NCBI GenBank assembly: GCA_015680685.1
Contig: MNCI01017825.1
Location: 3,144 to 63,121, forward strand
Direction of reading: 5' to 3'
Source of the DNA: Gnetum montanum
Lineage: Eukaryota; Streptophyta; Gnetopsida; Gnetales; Gnetaceae
Length of the DNA stretch: 59,978 nucleotides
Made by a program: the position numbers and the translations under genes. Every line of letters begins with the position of its first letter. Within the stretch, counting starts at the first letter, position 1. Positions 47,165-59,183 of this stretch are shown here, in pieces. The notes beneath the pieces were generated by a model that saw nothing but the letters and a program-made list of their open reading frames with translations, did no database searches and was not told where the DNA came from.

Positions 47165-47885
47165 TAGTGTTGTTGCTTGCTACACTATGCTGTGGAACAT
47201 GGCATGTTTGCGTAGCGTAGCTGCTTGCTACGCTGTGTAGCATAGCATGCTGGCATAACATAGCTATTTGCTACGCTATGTAGCGTAGCATAGCGTAGCC
47301 ACCAGTTCGAAGAAGAAATTTGCTTCAAAGTTGATTGCATGTGGTGGAAGTCTTTGAAGTGTATAGGCTAACTTTGCATGTTTGCTACACTATGCTACGC
47401 TATGTAGCGTAGCATAGTGTAGCAGCTGGCCTTAACTGCAATTTGCAACCTTTGCTCTTTGATGATCACGTTGACAATCTGCAACATTTATCGTCTGCGA
47501 GGTGAATCTTTTGAAGTTGTTGATTCTGCATTTTGGAGATGTCTTTTACTGTTCTTGCATCATCGCTATGTTGTGCTACGCTGTGTAGCGTAGCAAGCAT
47601 CATAGCCTACTTTTTGCTTGATATGCTACTTTTCTAATGAGAGGATCTTTACTGAAGGGCCTGAAGTTGAATGAAACAATTGTTTTTAAAGGCTAGAGGT
47701 ACAAACTGAGTGCAATTGAGATCACTAAGTAAGCTGAGCTCTCTTAGATTGCTCTTGCTATGCTGTGCTACACTACATAGCATAGTATAGCATAGCAGTC
47801 TATCTTGCAATAGTTCATAGTTGATTGCCTGAACAACTATCTCCTGAAGCCTGCTATGCTACATAGCGTAGTGTAGCGTAGCAAA
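47165..47885. repeat. Palindromic TACGCTA / TAGCGTA cluster in the LTR
   Basis: Many copies of tgctacgct, tagcgtagc and their variants, several as perfect hairpins such as GCTACGCTATGTAGCGTAGC (near 47270 and 47395). Variants with one transition (tagcatagc, tgctacact) are common. The same motif recurs in non-coding parts of the antisense gene (54370, 55080-55195, 57145-57180) and near 59540. Confidence 0.8.
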
Positions 47886-48157
47886 CTTCCTGGCTAGAAA
47901 AGTTGCCAAACTGTTTTGCACATCCTAAGCACTGTTGACAACTCCACACCTCGCTTCTGAATAGGCAATTAGCTAGATGAGCTACCCAGGTGGGCAGGCT
48001 GGGGAGTCCATTGAGCCTATCAAAACTGGGTGTAGAAAACATGCCAAACTGGATAGTCTAAACTCAAAGCATCCATTTCTTGTCTAAGTGTCATGACATT
48101 GCTTGAATTTTAAAGACTTGATGAAGCAAGAATGACTTGAAAATTTAGGGTGTTTCA

Positions 48158-48172
48158 TTGGCCCCTCTTTGT
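48158..48172 (-). other. Polypurine tract of element 2
   Basis: Minus-strand ACAAAGAGGGGCCAA immediately precedes the LTR start TGAAACACCC. This fixes element orientation and the LTR boundary. Confidence 0.7.
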
Positions 48173-48539
48173 CGATGTTTGGAGGATGGACCTAAGGGAC
48201 GCTGACAAAGAATACAAAACACCACGAAAGATAGAATACTAACCTTTCTCCTCAGTGATCGCCAAGAGATCGCTTAGCTGTGCTTGAGAGTGTTGCATTA
48301 GTTATGCAGGGGAATAGAGAAGGGTTAAGCAGGGAGGGAGGAGGTTCAGGAAAAGGTAAAGGTGAAACTTAGCAAAATCCCTCATTGAAATGCTTGTGAG
48401 GGAGTTGTTTGCATGGTCACTTTTTCTTTCACTAACCTTCGACCTCTCGTTGAAATGCTCAGAGGGGGTGATTGCGAAATAGCTTTTGTGCAATTTTTTT
48501 AGGCACATTTTTTTTGCGCATGAGATTTTGTTGTTTTAT

Positions 48540-49200
48540 GCTTTTGCCTTTGCTGTTTACATTTGCAAACAACCTTGTTGTTGCAGGATAGGTTTTTCTT
48601 TCCCAGGATGAGTTGTGTTACATCCACATGGGGCTTAACCTGCCTACAGATGTTTCCCATGTGGCAAGCTATGTTATGTGCATCATGGACTTTGTGGTTG
48701 AGCATATGGGAGGGCTTGACAAGTGTCGAAAAAAGTTGGTAAAAGAGGGGGGAGAGCGAATCATGAGTGTAAGGGATGAGATAAGGTATGCAAAGGGGAA
48801 GGATAGGATGTGCACTCAAAAGTAATTAAGCTAGTCAAGGCAACCACGTTGTAACACTGTAGCATTTTTTGCCGTTGTAAGATGCACCTTTGACTGACGC
48901 CCCTTTGGTATGCACCCTGCAAACACAATAGAGAGCAAACCAGGAGAAACAACCATGATGCAAATCGAAGGTAAGGATCTTGTTGTGGATGTTGTTGGGG
49001 AAACTGATGTCGTTGCTGAGTCATGTAGCGTCCAAACCAAGAAGGCCAAGAGTAGCCTTAGCAGCATCAGCGTGAAGGAGCTGTCATCAAAGAGGCTGGG
49101 AGTTGCTATGAGTGCAAATGCTCAAGAATCCCTACCGAAGACACGTAGTCTCAGTTCAATTGTGAGATTGGCTACCCAAAACCTAAACATATTTTGAGCT
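48540..49200 (+). pseudogene. Antisense ORF between integrase and 3' LTR of element 2
   Basis: The plus strand is opposite to pol. It contains two open stretches, 48613-48825 (including DFVVEHMGGLDKCRKK and GGERIMSVRDEIRYAKGK) and 48910-49197 (including GKDLVVDVVGETDVVAES and SLSSISVKELSSKRLG). Composition is protein-like, but I recognise no domain. The two may be exons or frameshifted parts of one gene. Extra ORFs, some antisense, are known in this position in Tat-lineage elements such as Grande (from memory). No promoter could be fixed. Confidence 0.4.
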
Positions 49201-49499
49201 TGGATGCTAGTAGGGGTTGGAGGTTAACAATATCGTGGTTGGGCCACAATACTGCTGGAACTCTATCAGCAGGCGCTGACCAGGGAGGCTATTGCCAGGG
49301 CTCTGAGCCATCACGATAGTAGGTCCAGAGGGTTAGCATGATGTCACATGACATCTCTAGAGGATTAGCAAGATGCCAAGAGTAGCGACGTTGCATATGT
49401 TCCTGATGGTGTTATCCTGGCATCATGAACTGCATTTGGAAACTACAACTTCCCACCCCTTGTCAGCACTGTGCACGCTCGCTTGTTGTATATCATCGT

Positions 49500-50160
49500 A
49501 GATGCATGCTGGGGACATGTTGCAAACCTAGTTTAAGGTCCTGGTAGACTATGTTGTGCTAGTTTAAGGTCACAACAAACCATTGTGCTAATTTAGGATC
49601 TTAACAGACCATATGTGCCAGTTTATTGTTGTAGCGGATGGTGGATGAGCTAGTTTAAGGTCCTAGTAGACCATTTGTACCAGTTTAACATCATAGCGGA
49701 CTCTCTGTGCCAGTTTTACGTCGTACTGGACATTTGTTTGCCAGTTTTACGTTGTAGCGGATGAACTTTGCTAGTTTTACATCATAGAAGACGAGATTAC
49801 CTTCGTCAGTTTTATGTCGTAGTGGACATTTGCCACCTTTTCCAGTTTTACATCATAGCAGATGTTTGTTTGCCAATTTTACGTCGTAGTGGATGAGCTT
49901 TGCCAATTTTATATCATAGCAAATGAGCTTACCTTTTCTAGTTTGATGTCATAGTAGACGTTTGCCACCTTTTCCAGTTTTACGTTGTAGCGGACATTTG
50001 TTTGCTTGTTTTACGTTGTAGCGGACGAGCCTTGCCAGGTTTATGTCATAGCGGATGAGCTTACCTTCGCCAGTTTTACGTCGTACCAAACATTTGTTTG
50101 CTAGTTTTATGTCATAGCGGACGAGCTTTGCCAATTTTACATTATAGCAGATGAGATTAC
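49500..50160. repeat. Tandem array A, ~40-50-bp units, between antisense ORF and integrase
   Basis: About 15 diverged units share ccagttttacgtcgtagcgg followed by ac and a variable gagctttgc or atttgtttg tail. Left-end units grade into ctagtttaaggtc variants like those of array B. Position: directly after the integrase stop on the pol strand. Confidence 0.8.
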
Positions 50161-50169
50161 CGTGTTCAT

Positions 50170-51300
50170 GCTTTAGATGTAGTACAGCTTGAGATATGAA
50201 TGATTCACCAGATTTGCGAACTCGTTGCCATCCATGTCTGCCAGCTTGAAGGCCCTGTTCCCAAAGGATTTTATGACCATGTATGGACCTTCCCTGTTTG
50301 TTGAGAATTTGTTCATATGCTCATGGACAACCTTGAGAATGAGGTCTCCCTTCTGTATTGGCCGTTGATGTGGATTTGCATGATGTTTTCGCCACTGCTT
50401 GTTTTGGTAATGCTCTATGTGACTTAGTGTTTGTGAACGCTTCTCCTCTATTGAGTCGAGGTTGATGATCTTTGACTCAGTGTTCTAGGCGTCACTTATG
50501 ACATCTGATAGGATCATCTAGAGTGATTACACCTGCAATTCAAGAGGTAACATTGCTTCAGATCCATACACAAGATTATAAGGTGTCTTACCTATCGTAG
50601 TCCTGCATGTAATCCTGTAAGCCCACAGCACATAGAGGATTTGCTCATGTCATCATCTCTTGCTATTGTTAAGCATTCTTTTCAACAAGTTGATGATGGA
50701 CTTATTTGTAGCCTTTGCCTATCCATTCGCCTATGGGTAATATGGTGAGGAGAACAATTGCTTGATGCCAAGATTACTGTAGAAGGTTTGGGTTTTGGCA
50801 CTACTGAACTATGGCCTATTGTTAATCATAATAGTCATAGGAAGCCCAAACCTTATCATGATGTTGTCTAAGATAAAGTGGCAAACCTACTATGATGTGG
50901 TCTTCCTCAGGGGAATAGCCTCAACCCACTCAGTAAAATACTCAATGGCAGTGATGATGAAGCTATGCCTTGCGGAAGACTTAGGCATGATAGGTCTTAT
51001 GAGGTCTAGTCCCCATCCTTGGAAAGACCATGCGATCTGCATTGGATGTAGCTCTGTAGGTGAAACGTGTATGAGATTTGCATATCTTTGGCACATGTCA
51101 CACATCTTGACCTTGGCCAAGAAATCATTCTCCATGTGAGGCCAATAGTACCCTAAGCATATGATTTTTGCAGCCATAGCCCTAGGTGCTATGTATCCAC
51201 CACATAGTCCCTCATGTACCTCATTAACAACCTTCTGCGCTTACTCCTCATTTATGCATGCCAGCAGTATCCCATCATAGGAGTGCTTGCACAGGGCATT
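50170..51300 (-). pseudogene. Integrase, element 2
   Basis: In order on the minus strand: a zinc-binding region (EVHEGLCGGYIAPRAM, then CDMCQRYA; the second His is Tyr), the core with WGLDLIRPIMPKSS (first Asp present), TIMINNRP with Asn in place of the second catalytic Asp, and AKATNKSI with Lys in place of the catalytic Glu. The tail is GDLILKVV, then NREGPYMVIKSFGNRAFKLA. Stops replace Gln after NNRP, before ANG and after ANG. All these changes are single transitions. The residual enzyme cannot be catalytic. Confidence 0.85.
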
Positions 51301-51499
51301 GTCTCCCATGAGCACGTATTGCCGAGCATGCTTACGGATAACGTCTCTCTACACAGATGTCAATCCGCTTGGGAGCTCATCGTGTTGTAGGTAGGCTTTA
51401 ATGTTGGAATACCACTCCTGGGTATCCGTAGCACTAATAGAGGCTATGTGTACTGCTTGAATGATAGGCTCCACACACTCGGTAATCAAGTTTGGTAAA

Positions 51500-51895
51500 T
51501 TCACAAATAGATGTGATGGGGCATTTAACGCTAGGGTAGCTAAGGTATTTGCTATGGTGTTTTCATTGCATGGCACGTGTTGCACATCCGTAATTACAAA
51601 CTATTTAAGTAGGAATTTTGCTAAGTCACAGTAGGGTTGTAGATGTACAGCTTTGTAGGCATAGACCTTGGTGATTTGATTCACAACAAGTTGTGAATCT
51701 CTGCGAATTGCCAAGTGTTGTATGCGTAACACTTGGGCAACTAGGAGAACCTTGGGTAACCCCTCACACTCTGCCATGTTATTCATACAAGGGAACATAA
51801 AATAATAAGCTAAAGAATGCATTTCCCTAGAGGGAAAGGAAATGATAACAGTTGCACTACCTCCTCACGTGGTCGAGGCATCATCGAAGTGTAAA
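51500..51895 (-). pseudogene. Second (archaeal-type) RNase H, element 2
   Basis: Minus-strand FDDASTT, a stop, GGSATVIISFPSREMHSLAY, FPCMNNMAECEGL (N-N-x-A-E-x-E-x-L, catalytic Glu), RRDSQLVVNQITKVYAYKA and QHVPCNENTIANTLATLAL follow the aRNH pattern found after the first RNase H in Tat elements. It is broken by stops. Confidence 0.8.
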
Positions 51896-53690
51896 GTAGC
51901 TTCAAGCTGCGACGGGATGACGTTGATAGTGCTAACATGCTTATCTGGCAATTTAGGATCTATGATCGCTTGATCATCGATAGGTGAAGTCATAAGTTGT
52001 GTCGCTATAGCTTGACCATTCGTCGATGATTGCCTCACATAATGCAAATTAAATTCCGTTGTTATTGCTTTCCATTGGGTTATCCTACTGCTTTCATACA
52101 AGTTGTTTGTGATAGCTTGGAGTATTTTGCTTTTGCAAATAATATTAATCTTGCTATGAAACAGGTAGTGTCTCCACTTCTTCAATGCAAACACTAAGAC
52201 AAGGCAGTTTCTCTCCACCTCATTATATTTTGCCTCATATGCTATCAGTGCATGACTCAGGTAGTACACTGGTATCTCAGAACTGTCATTTTGTTTTTGA
52301 CATAACAGTGCCACGATAGATGTGTCTGAGGTGGCAAGGTAGATGAAGAAAGGCTTATCCCTCTGTGGTGGGTAAATAGTTGAGAGGTGCAAAAGATCTT
52401 TTTTTAGATCATCAAAGGCTTGTTGGCATTGAGTTGTCCATTCAAAGTTAACCCCTTTCTTCAATAGATGTTGCATGTGGTGTAACTTGTTGGTCAACTT
52501 TGCTATAAACCTTTTGATGAACTGAATTCTACCTTGTAACCCACACAGCTCTTTAAGATCTGTAGGAGGTTTCAGGTTGACGATGGCCTTAATTTTGTCA
52601 GGGTCCACCCGTATCCTAACCTCTAATATTACAAACCCTAACATGCACCCGGTTCTCACCTTGAAGACACACTTTTTAGGATTGAGGTGTAAATCATGAA
52701 TCTGGAAACACTTGAGGACTACCCCTAGATCGTGGGGATGATCAACATCCTCTTTAGATGTGACGACTATATCATCTACGTAGTTTTTCGCATTTTTTAG
52801 GATGTAGTCATTAAAGATGTAGATCTTGGATCGCTGGTAGGTCACTCTAGTGTTTTTGATCCTGAAAGGCATCATAGTGTAACAAAAGGTACCCCATGGG
52901 GTCATGAAGGTTATTGTTAATTGATGCTTGGGGTTAATGCAAATTTGGTTGTAGCTGGAGAAACCATCCATGAAGGATAACAGAGCATGACCAGCCGTAG
53001 TGTCAATGAGTTGATTAATACTTGGAAGTGAGAAATCGTCTTTGATCGTTGCCTTGTTCAGATCCTGGAAGTCTATACAGATTCATATTCCTCCCATTTT
53101 CTTAGAAACTACAATGATATTGGACACCCATTTCGAGTAATCAACTACCCGAATGAAACCAACTTGGTATAGCTTGGTGATTTCATCCCGTATGACCAGT
53201 GCAATCTCTAGTTTAACCTTACGAGCCTTCTGCTTGACTACTTTTATGCATAGGTCTAAGATGATGTTGTGCTATATCAGCCTTAGATCTAAACCTAACA
53301 TGTTGTTGTATGACCATGCAAAAACTTCAGTGTTGTCCTGCAACACTTTGGCTACATCTTTATGCATTTGCGAATACAAGAGGGAACTAAGTTTCAATGT
53401 TTTTACCTTCCCCTTGGATGTGGTCATAGGTGTTTCAATGAGTGGGTCCTTCGTTACATCCCCAAAGTCTAAATTTAGGGTTTAGACCAGATGCTCAGGC
53501 CAGTCTTGGGGTGTTCCTAATAATGTTATGGTGTTAACTGTGTATGATTCCCAGTCTATTAGTTTTGGGTTCAGTTGTCTTGCGAGTTTGCCATGTGGAC
53601 CTGCTAAAGCTAACGGTGAAGAGAGATCATGATGGAGTTCCATTCTCGCTCAACCTACCAAAATGAGATGAAAGTTTGATTAAGAGGTAC
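51896..53690 (-). pseudogene. Reverse transcriptase and first RNase H, element 2
   Basis: Minus strand from about 53690: DNTEVFAWSYNNMLGLDLRL, KVVKQKARKVKLEIALVIRD, EITKLYQVGFIRVVDYSKWV and NIVVSKKMGG (then a stop), IDFQDLNKATIKDDFSLPSI, SFMDGFSSYNQI, MTPWGTFCYTMMPF and NYVDDIVVTS. The catalytic YVDD (near 52776) is intact. The RNase H part (PFFIYLATSDTSIVALL, PVYYLSHAL, FALKKWRHYLF) has the reduced catalytic set typical of the Tat first RNase H. At least three stops interrupt the region upstream of 52971; 52971-51865 is open for 368 codons. Confidence 0.9.
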
Positions 53691-53784
53691 CTGTTTGTAA
53701 TAATTATGCATGGTGAAAACTTGCAAAATAGCAACTAAATGCCAACGATAGACGTAAGTATAAAGTATGATGTAGAGTCATAAA

Positions 53785-54265
53785 ATTTACCAGTTTAAAG
53801 TCGTGGCAGACTGTTCAGATGTAGAAACCTAAAACTGCTAATCTAAAAGTGTAAAACTGCCGATGTAATAATGCGAGACTGCTAGTTTAGCATCATTGCA
53901 GACTGCTTGGACAGAAAAATGCAAAATTCATAATATAAAGAATGGAATGTTGCTAATGTAAAAATGCAAAATTGTTGATGTAATGGTGCAAAACTGCTAG
54001 TTTAATGTCATTGCGGACTACCAACTGGTTAGAGTACTAGTTTAAGGTCATTTCGGACCACCTAGATGTAGACATGTAGAACTGCAAATATAAAGAACGA
54101 AAAACTACTAATGTTAAAATGCAAAATTGCTAGTTTAACATCATTACAAACTGCCAATGTGTAGAAGGTCAAGATAGCTAGTTTAAGATCATTACGGACC
54201 ATTAACTAGATTGAAACTATGTGTTAGGGTTGCTAGTTTAAGGTCTTTTCGGACCATGGAAAATG
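53785..54265. repeat. Tandem array B between RT and the antisense gene
   Basis: Irregular units containing ctagtttaaggtcatttcgg and acca, or ctagtttagcatcattgcag and actgc, separated by aaaatgcaaaattgc-like filler. Related to array A (49.5 kb) and array C (59.2 kb). Confidence 0.75.
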
Positions 54266-54444
54266 CAAGATATTTTTTTCGTAAAGGTAAGTAGTTAGTT
54301 TGAAGCGTGTCAAAGCTCTTCACCCAGGCCCACTGGTGTGAATGCAAACAGTGCTATGATGTCATGGCGAGCATGCTACGCTGCACGAAATACTCTGCAT
54401 TAAATGGAGAGAGAGAATGACAAGTTTCCTTTTCACCATTGTGG

Positions 54445-54454
54445 CTATAAATAG
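54445..54454 (+). promoter_or_regulatory. TATA box of the antisense gene
   Basis: GGCTATAAATAGGG lies 135 bp upstream of the first ATG (54589), on the strand opposite to the retrotransposon's pol. The spacing fits a plant core promoter and an ~100-bp 5' leader. Confidence 0.55.
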
Positions 54455-54588
54455 GGATTAACCCTTGGTAAACTCATCATTTTTACCGTAATAGCGTAGA
54501 GCCCACATTTGGAGCACAGAGCGATTTTTGCCAACAGAGAGTAGGGCAATTTAATGTAGCAACGAAGAGAGAATCGACAAGTGAAACA

Positions 54589-57500
54589 ATGGCTCCCAAG
54601 AAAGAGCACAAACACCTGGCACTTTCCAAGGTTGAAGAAGTAAAGGAAACCCTAGGGCGTGTGACGTAGGCGCACATCGCGGTGCATGAGGAGACGTCGT
54701 TGACTCGGTAGGCCACTGTGCTTCCTCTATTTTTTTGTCTCTGTTATTCATTTTTGTTTTTCTTGTTTTGCTCCTAGGATTTTGTTTAGCTATTCGTGTA
54801 TTTTCTGTCATCATGTTGTCATTGTTTTAGCCCTTACACTGTCGCTGCTGCCATTTCAGCCACGACAGATGTACATACGTTATGCTAAGGTTGCATGCAA
54901 GATCGCGTGGACCGCCATCATTGCGGCTGTCATTACTGTAGACGTTCGGATGATTTGAGGTGTTGGCATGTAGATAACATAGCGTAGGACCCTTGGGAGG
55001 GTTTGGCCATGTGTGATGTGACAGTGTAATACATGTTCTGTCGTAGTGTAATGTTAATCGCTTTATTAGAGCTAATCACTTCATTGCTACGCTAAGCTAA
55101 TTTCGCTACGCTATTGCCTTCATGTTTTTCACTATGCTATATGCCTGAAGGGAATCATGCTATGCTATATGCTAAAATGCTGGCCTTGCTACGCTAGATG
55201 TAAATTCCACTCGGACATGATGCTAACATTTGCTATTGTGTTGTGTAGGATAACGCTAAGGTCGATTTTGATTGTCCTCAAAATCGTAAGGGTCCTGTGC
55301 TGCATCAGCGAACCAGTGGCCAATGTTCCTCCACTCCATACGCATGTGGGATGACAAGCGGTCTGGTTTTGAGAAGGAGCCCTGGAGTTTCTACAATTTC
55401 TTCTCCAACACTTCAACGTGATCATTTGGTCACACCTAGTGGAGGAGGTAGCGGCCGCCATAACAAAAACCTTGTTGCCTAGGAAAAATAAGTGTATTTT
55501 GAGATTTTTGACAAATGGAGAAATCAACAGCAGGTAGGGAGAAGGATCTAGTCAATGTCCTAGAAATTTGAGGCATTTGACCTAGATCTGGGATATGCCC
55601 GAGTATAATTACTACAATCTCTACAATACCTTGTTTATCTCACGTCACATGGGAACATGCTTTCAAAACCCACTAGGAACTGTTTACTGTGCCGACGGGT
55701 GAGTTTTGTAGCTGCGTTCCACTATGTTATGCAATATTTGCTATGGTAGCCAAATGTTAATAGTGTATTTCTGTTACCAGGTTTTTATCAATAAGGAGGG
55801 GCTTCACGACAATACATATGCGTTGACGTTAGCATAGATGGCGCTGCTGAGTTTTCCTCTGCTGAGAATATACACGTAGGTGTGATAGGTCAATGTGGGG
55901 GTGAGTACAAAGCCTACCTAACTTGGTATCCCAGATTCTACAATAGATGCAAGAAGTCTAGTTGGTTGGATGAGGGATGGACACCCTTTAAGCTAATCTT
56001 CATTGAAGATGTCTTGATTTGTCTTCCATCATTCCCATCACCGTTCAAACTTGTTAAGCTAAATAATGAATTGCTACATGTCTGAGTGTCATTACTGCTA
56101 ACTGTGCTAATGGCTATAGGGGTGAAAAAGTCCCAGGAGGTGATGGTGATTACCTCTAGGAACCAAGAGGCTAATGTCTTCTTCAAGTATGGGGAAGTGG
56201 ATGAGAGCCAACGCTGGATATGCAGCATGGCCTCGGAATCCCTGACCAGGCATCTTCAAGATGCTGGGCTCATGGATTTGTTCCTGGTCTCAAACCCAAG
56301 TGTCCTTGCCATTGAGATTCTCATCCTAGTGGAGTCCTTCTCCGAAAAGGCAGACCGCATCTACACACGTGTACACGGTGTGCGGGTGGTCCTTGAGATT
56401 AATGACTAGCTATTTGCAGACCTTTTCGGTGTCCCTGTTGACGGCATCCCTATAGGTTCAAGGACCAAGAGAGAGTTGAACTGTTAGAAGAAGGATATCA
56501 AGGAATGGCTAGGGGTTGCAAAGGAGCAAAAGGGGATCTCCATGGAGAAAGTCAAGCTGATCGCCGCCAGAGAGGTTTATCCCATCTTCTGTGCTTGTGC
56601 TTTCCCCCAGCTGCTTTCCCAAGGAAAGATCATGGAGATTGAACAAGCTTGGATAATGCAGGAGGTTATGGAAGAGGGCACCCTCTACAACTAGGCTGGA
56701 CATCTGTGTAAAGGCTTGCAGACTAAAGTGGTTGTGCTTCATAAGAAGTAGGATTCTTGCTTCAATGTATACTACACCTTCTTCATATCCTATTTGCAGC
56801 ATTTCACAGAGTTTTTGGTAGTCCATGAGAATGGAGTCTGGGTTATGTGAGATCACAACCAAATATCCAAACCATGGATCTACCAAGTCTTCCGAAGCAC
56901 CTGAGCCCAAGATCCCCTAGAAGCTATTGGGGAGTCGTTCTCTATGAAGACCACGGATTGAGTGGCCTCATCGTTGAGATAGTGACTACTAAGTTTTAGA
57001 GAAGGAGGCCTTCTTCGACTAAGGAGACCCTCTGTACAAAAGAAGAGGAAGGGTAGACACTACGGTTTAAGGTACACAGGATGCAACCTCCTATCGGTAA
57101 ATGCTTATGTTAATTTCTTTGCCTATTTTGTTAATGCCTGCTACATTATGCTACGCTAAATAACGTAACATAGCATAGCACCTACTTTACACTAACTTGG
57201 TTTAAGCTAAACGAAAATATGTTGCTTTTTTTTTGCTGCTAGAGGAAGAAGAAGAAGAAGAAGACGATGAATAAGGGGTGGCAAATAAAGACGTGGGGGG
57301 CCTAATCATAGAGGAAAGGGCCCTAGTCAAGAGGAAAGGAGATCCTATCACTAAGTAAGGGGCTCTTGTTATTAGGGAGAATCCTCCTACTGATGAGGAG
57401 GACATTTTTGGAGGCACAAAAGAGTCTCCTATGGATGAAGAGGATGCTAGTGCCTTGAAAAGAAAGGCATCAACTAATAAAGAGGAAGCTCGCATCAATC

Positions 57501-59007
57501 GTAAGGGGATTTCTGCCGGAGGTCCTTCTGCTGAACACAGTCCAGCATCAGGGGAGCGAAAAAGTGCCAAAGGTGCTACCATAATTTTGAGTCAGGATGA
57601 AGGGGAGTTGCAATTAGATGCTGGTGAGTTTGACAACATACATTGTCATTTACATTACTCTCATCTTTATTGCAGTCCACCTTGGTTACTACTAATGCAT
57701 TTGGTTGCATGATAGACACCAATGTCGATACTACAGAACCTATCTTGACTCACTTAGAACTATCGGCCGAGACTTCTGATAAATTTACATTCATGCAGGG
57801 GGTCGTCGATGACATGGTCAGCCATCTCAAATAGGTCGACCCCAAAGTGGGTAAGTAAAGAAGCTACGCTAAGCTCTTTTAGGTTTCTATACTACATGTC
57901 TTGAGCTGCTAACCTTGCTACACTAATGTGACTAATGCATTGTTTGGATGTTTGTAGCCTCTAGACTCAAATGGGACCTAAAACATGCGTTGAAAGTTAG
58001 TGTTGTGCCTACATTCTCATCCAAAGTGGCCGAGGTGCCTCGTCGCATATACAACGAGGCTAGTAAATGTGCTTTTCACTCAACATGATCCTTGTGGGAG
58101 TGTAGGCGCTTCAACAAGGACTTGTGGAAATGGGTCCAAAGGGCTGAGAAAGAGAAGGTTGAACTAAGTGCCAAGGTGGGAGACCTCAAATCCAGGAACG
58201 AGTTTCTCATAACCCATGATAGAAATGACAACAGTTGGCGCACGATGATAATAGATTATGCTAGATATTGGATAGTCGTGTGACACAACAATGAAGCCAC
58301 CTGAGAAATAATGGAACAACAGATGCAGATGGACTTGTTGGCTCAGAATAACCAAGACTAGAAATATTATAGCGCTAGAGTTTACGAGTGGGGGCAATCC
58401 TAGAAAAACCATAAACACATGTATAAACTAGAATGTTCCACCAACCACAAACTATACATGGATGCTTTAGTGAAGGCATTTATCTATGAAGCATTCGTGA
58501 ATGCCATTGGCACATATGAAGCTTACAACAAGTTCATGGAGTAGGTAACAGTCACTGAATTTCCTGAACGGGAAGTGGACCTTCCCATAGGTGTGACTAC
58601 TACCACCTCCTTTTCCTTGGGATTGTCGAGATGGACAGCTACCGAGAAGGAGAGGTTTTTCGCAGACACTGAACCAAGAGAGAAGCACTAGGCCAATATC
58701 ATGGAGGAAGAGGTCTGGCACCACCTCGAGCTCCATTTGGATCGTATACCTTTCAAAATAGACTTAGGGCCATCTTGGGTTAGTCACATTCTGCTATGTA
58801 AATGCTCAAACGCTATCTTAGCTTTCATGTGTGGCCCTAACTGACTACTTCACTTTACCATGTAGGTTTCAGATAAGGACACAGGGCCCATAGAGGGCAA
58901 AAACAATGAGGCAAAAGGAGGAAATGAAGAGGCAGACAGTGCAAAAGGGGATGATGTAGGGGCAAACAATGCGGGCGAAGATGATGTAGGTGAAGATGAC
59001 CCATGAC
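54589..59007 (+). pseudogene. Intron-containing antisense gene inside element 2, decayed
   Basis: A plus-strand gene in the interval between protease and RT of the minus-strand element. It starts MAPKKEHKHLALSKVEEVKE (TAG at 54667). Later pieces include LPRKNKCILRFLTNGEIN, then YNLYNTLFISRHMGTCFQNP ending at a GTGAG donor (about 55699), a coding-like 55882-56930 with ADLFGVPVDGIPIGSRTKRE and REVYPIFCACAFPQLLSQGK, an acidic EEEEEEDDE exon near 57245, LVTTNAFGCMIDTNVDTTEP ending at a G|GTAAGTA donor (57849), a coiled-coil-like KWVQRAEKEKVELSAKVGDL, and an acidic C-terminus VGEDDP. Introns have T-rich acceptors and plant GT-AG borders. Several in-frame stops exist. Family unknown; it may be a plant-transposon-type protein, but I could not place it. 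Confidence 0.55.
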
Positions 59008-59183
59008 AACATGAGTTTTTTTTATAAATTTTTGAATTTTGTGCGAAACTATCGAAAACATTGTTGAAGTAGTAAAAATTTTGAATGGAAAAGAATTATT
59101 TTGAAAAAAGCATCGATTTTATGTTGGCTTATGCATTTTCTATGTGGTTTATTTTATGTTAAACTTTCATTTTTATGTTTTAG

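Larger units (their letters stand above)
46274..48157 (-). mobile_element. 3' LTR of element 2 (1884 bp)
   Basis: On the minus strand it starts TGAAACACCC just after a polypurine tract and ends GTCACTACA. A minus-strand TATA box, CTATAAATAC, lies at 46972-46981, giving a U3 of about 1.2 kb and R-U5 of about 0.65 kb. U3 is filled with palindromic TAGCGTAGC repeats (47165-47885). The 5' LTR lies outside the window. Confidence 0.8.

Noticed and set aside
46274-48157. Reading this LTR as a plus-strand 5' LTR
   Set aside because: The sequence after 48157 is not a recognisable tRNA primer site, while on the minus strand it is a clear polypurine tract. The TATA box and pol are also on the minus strand.
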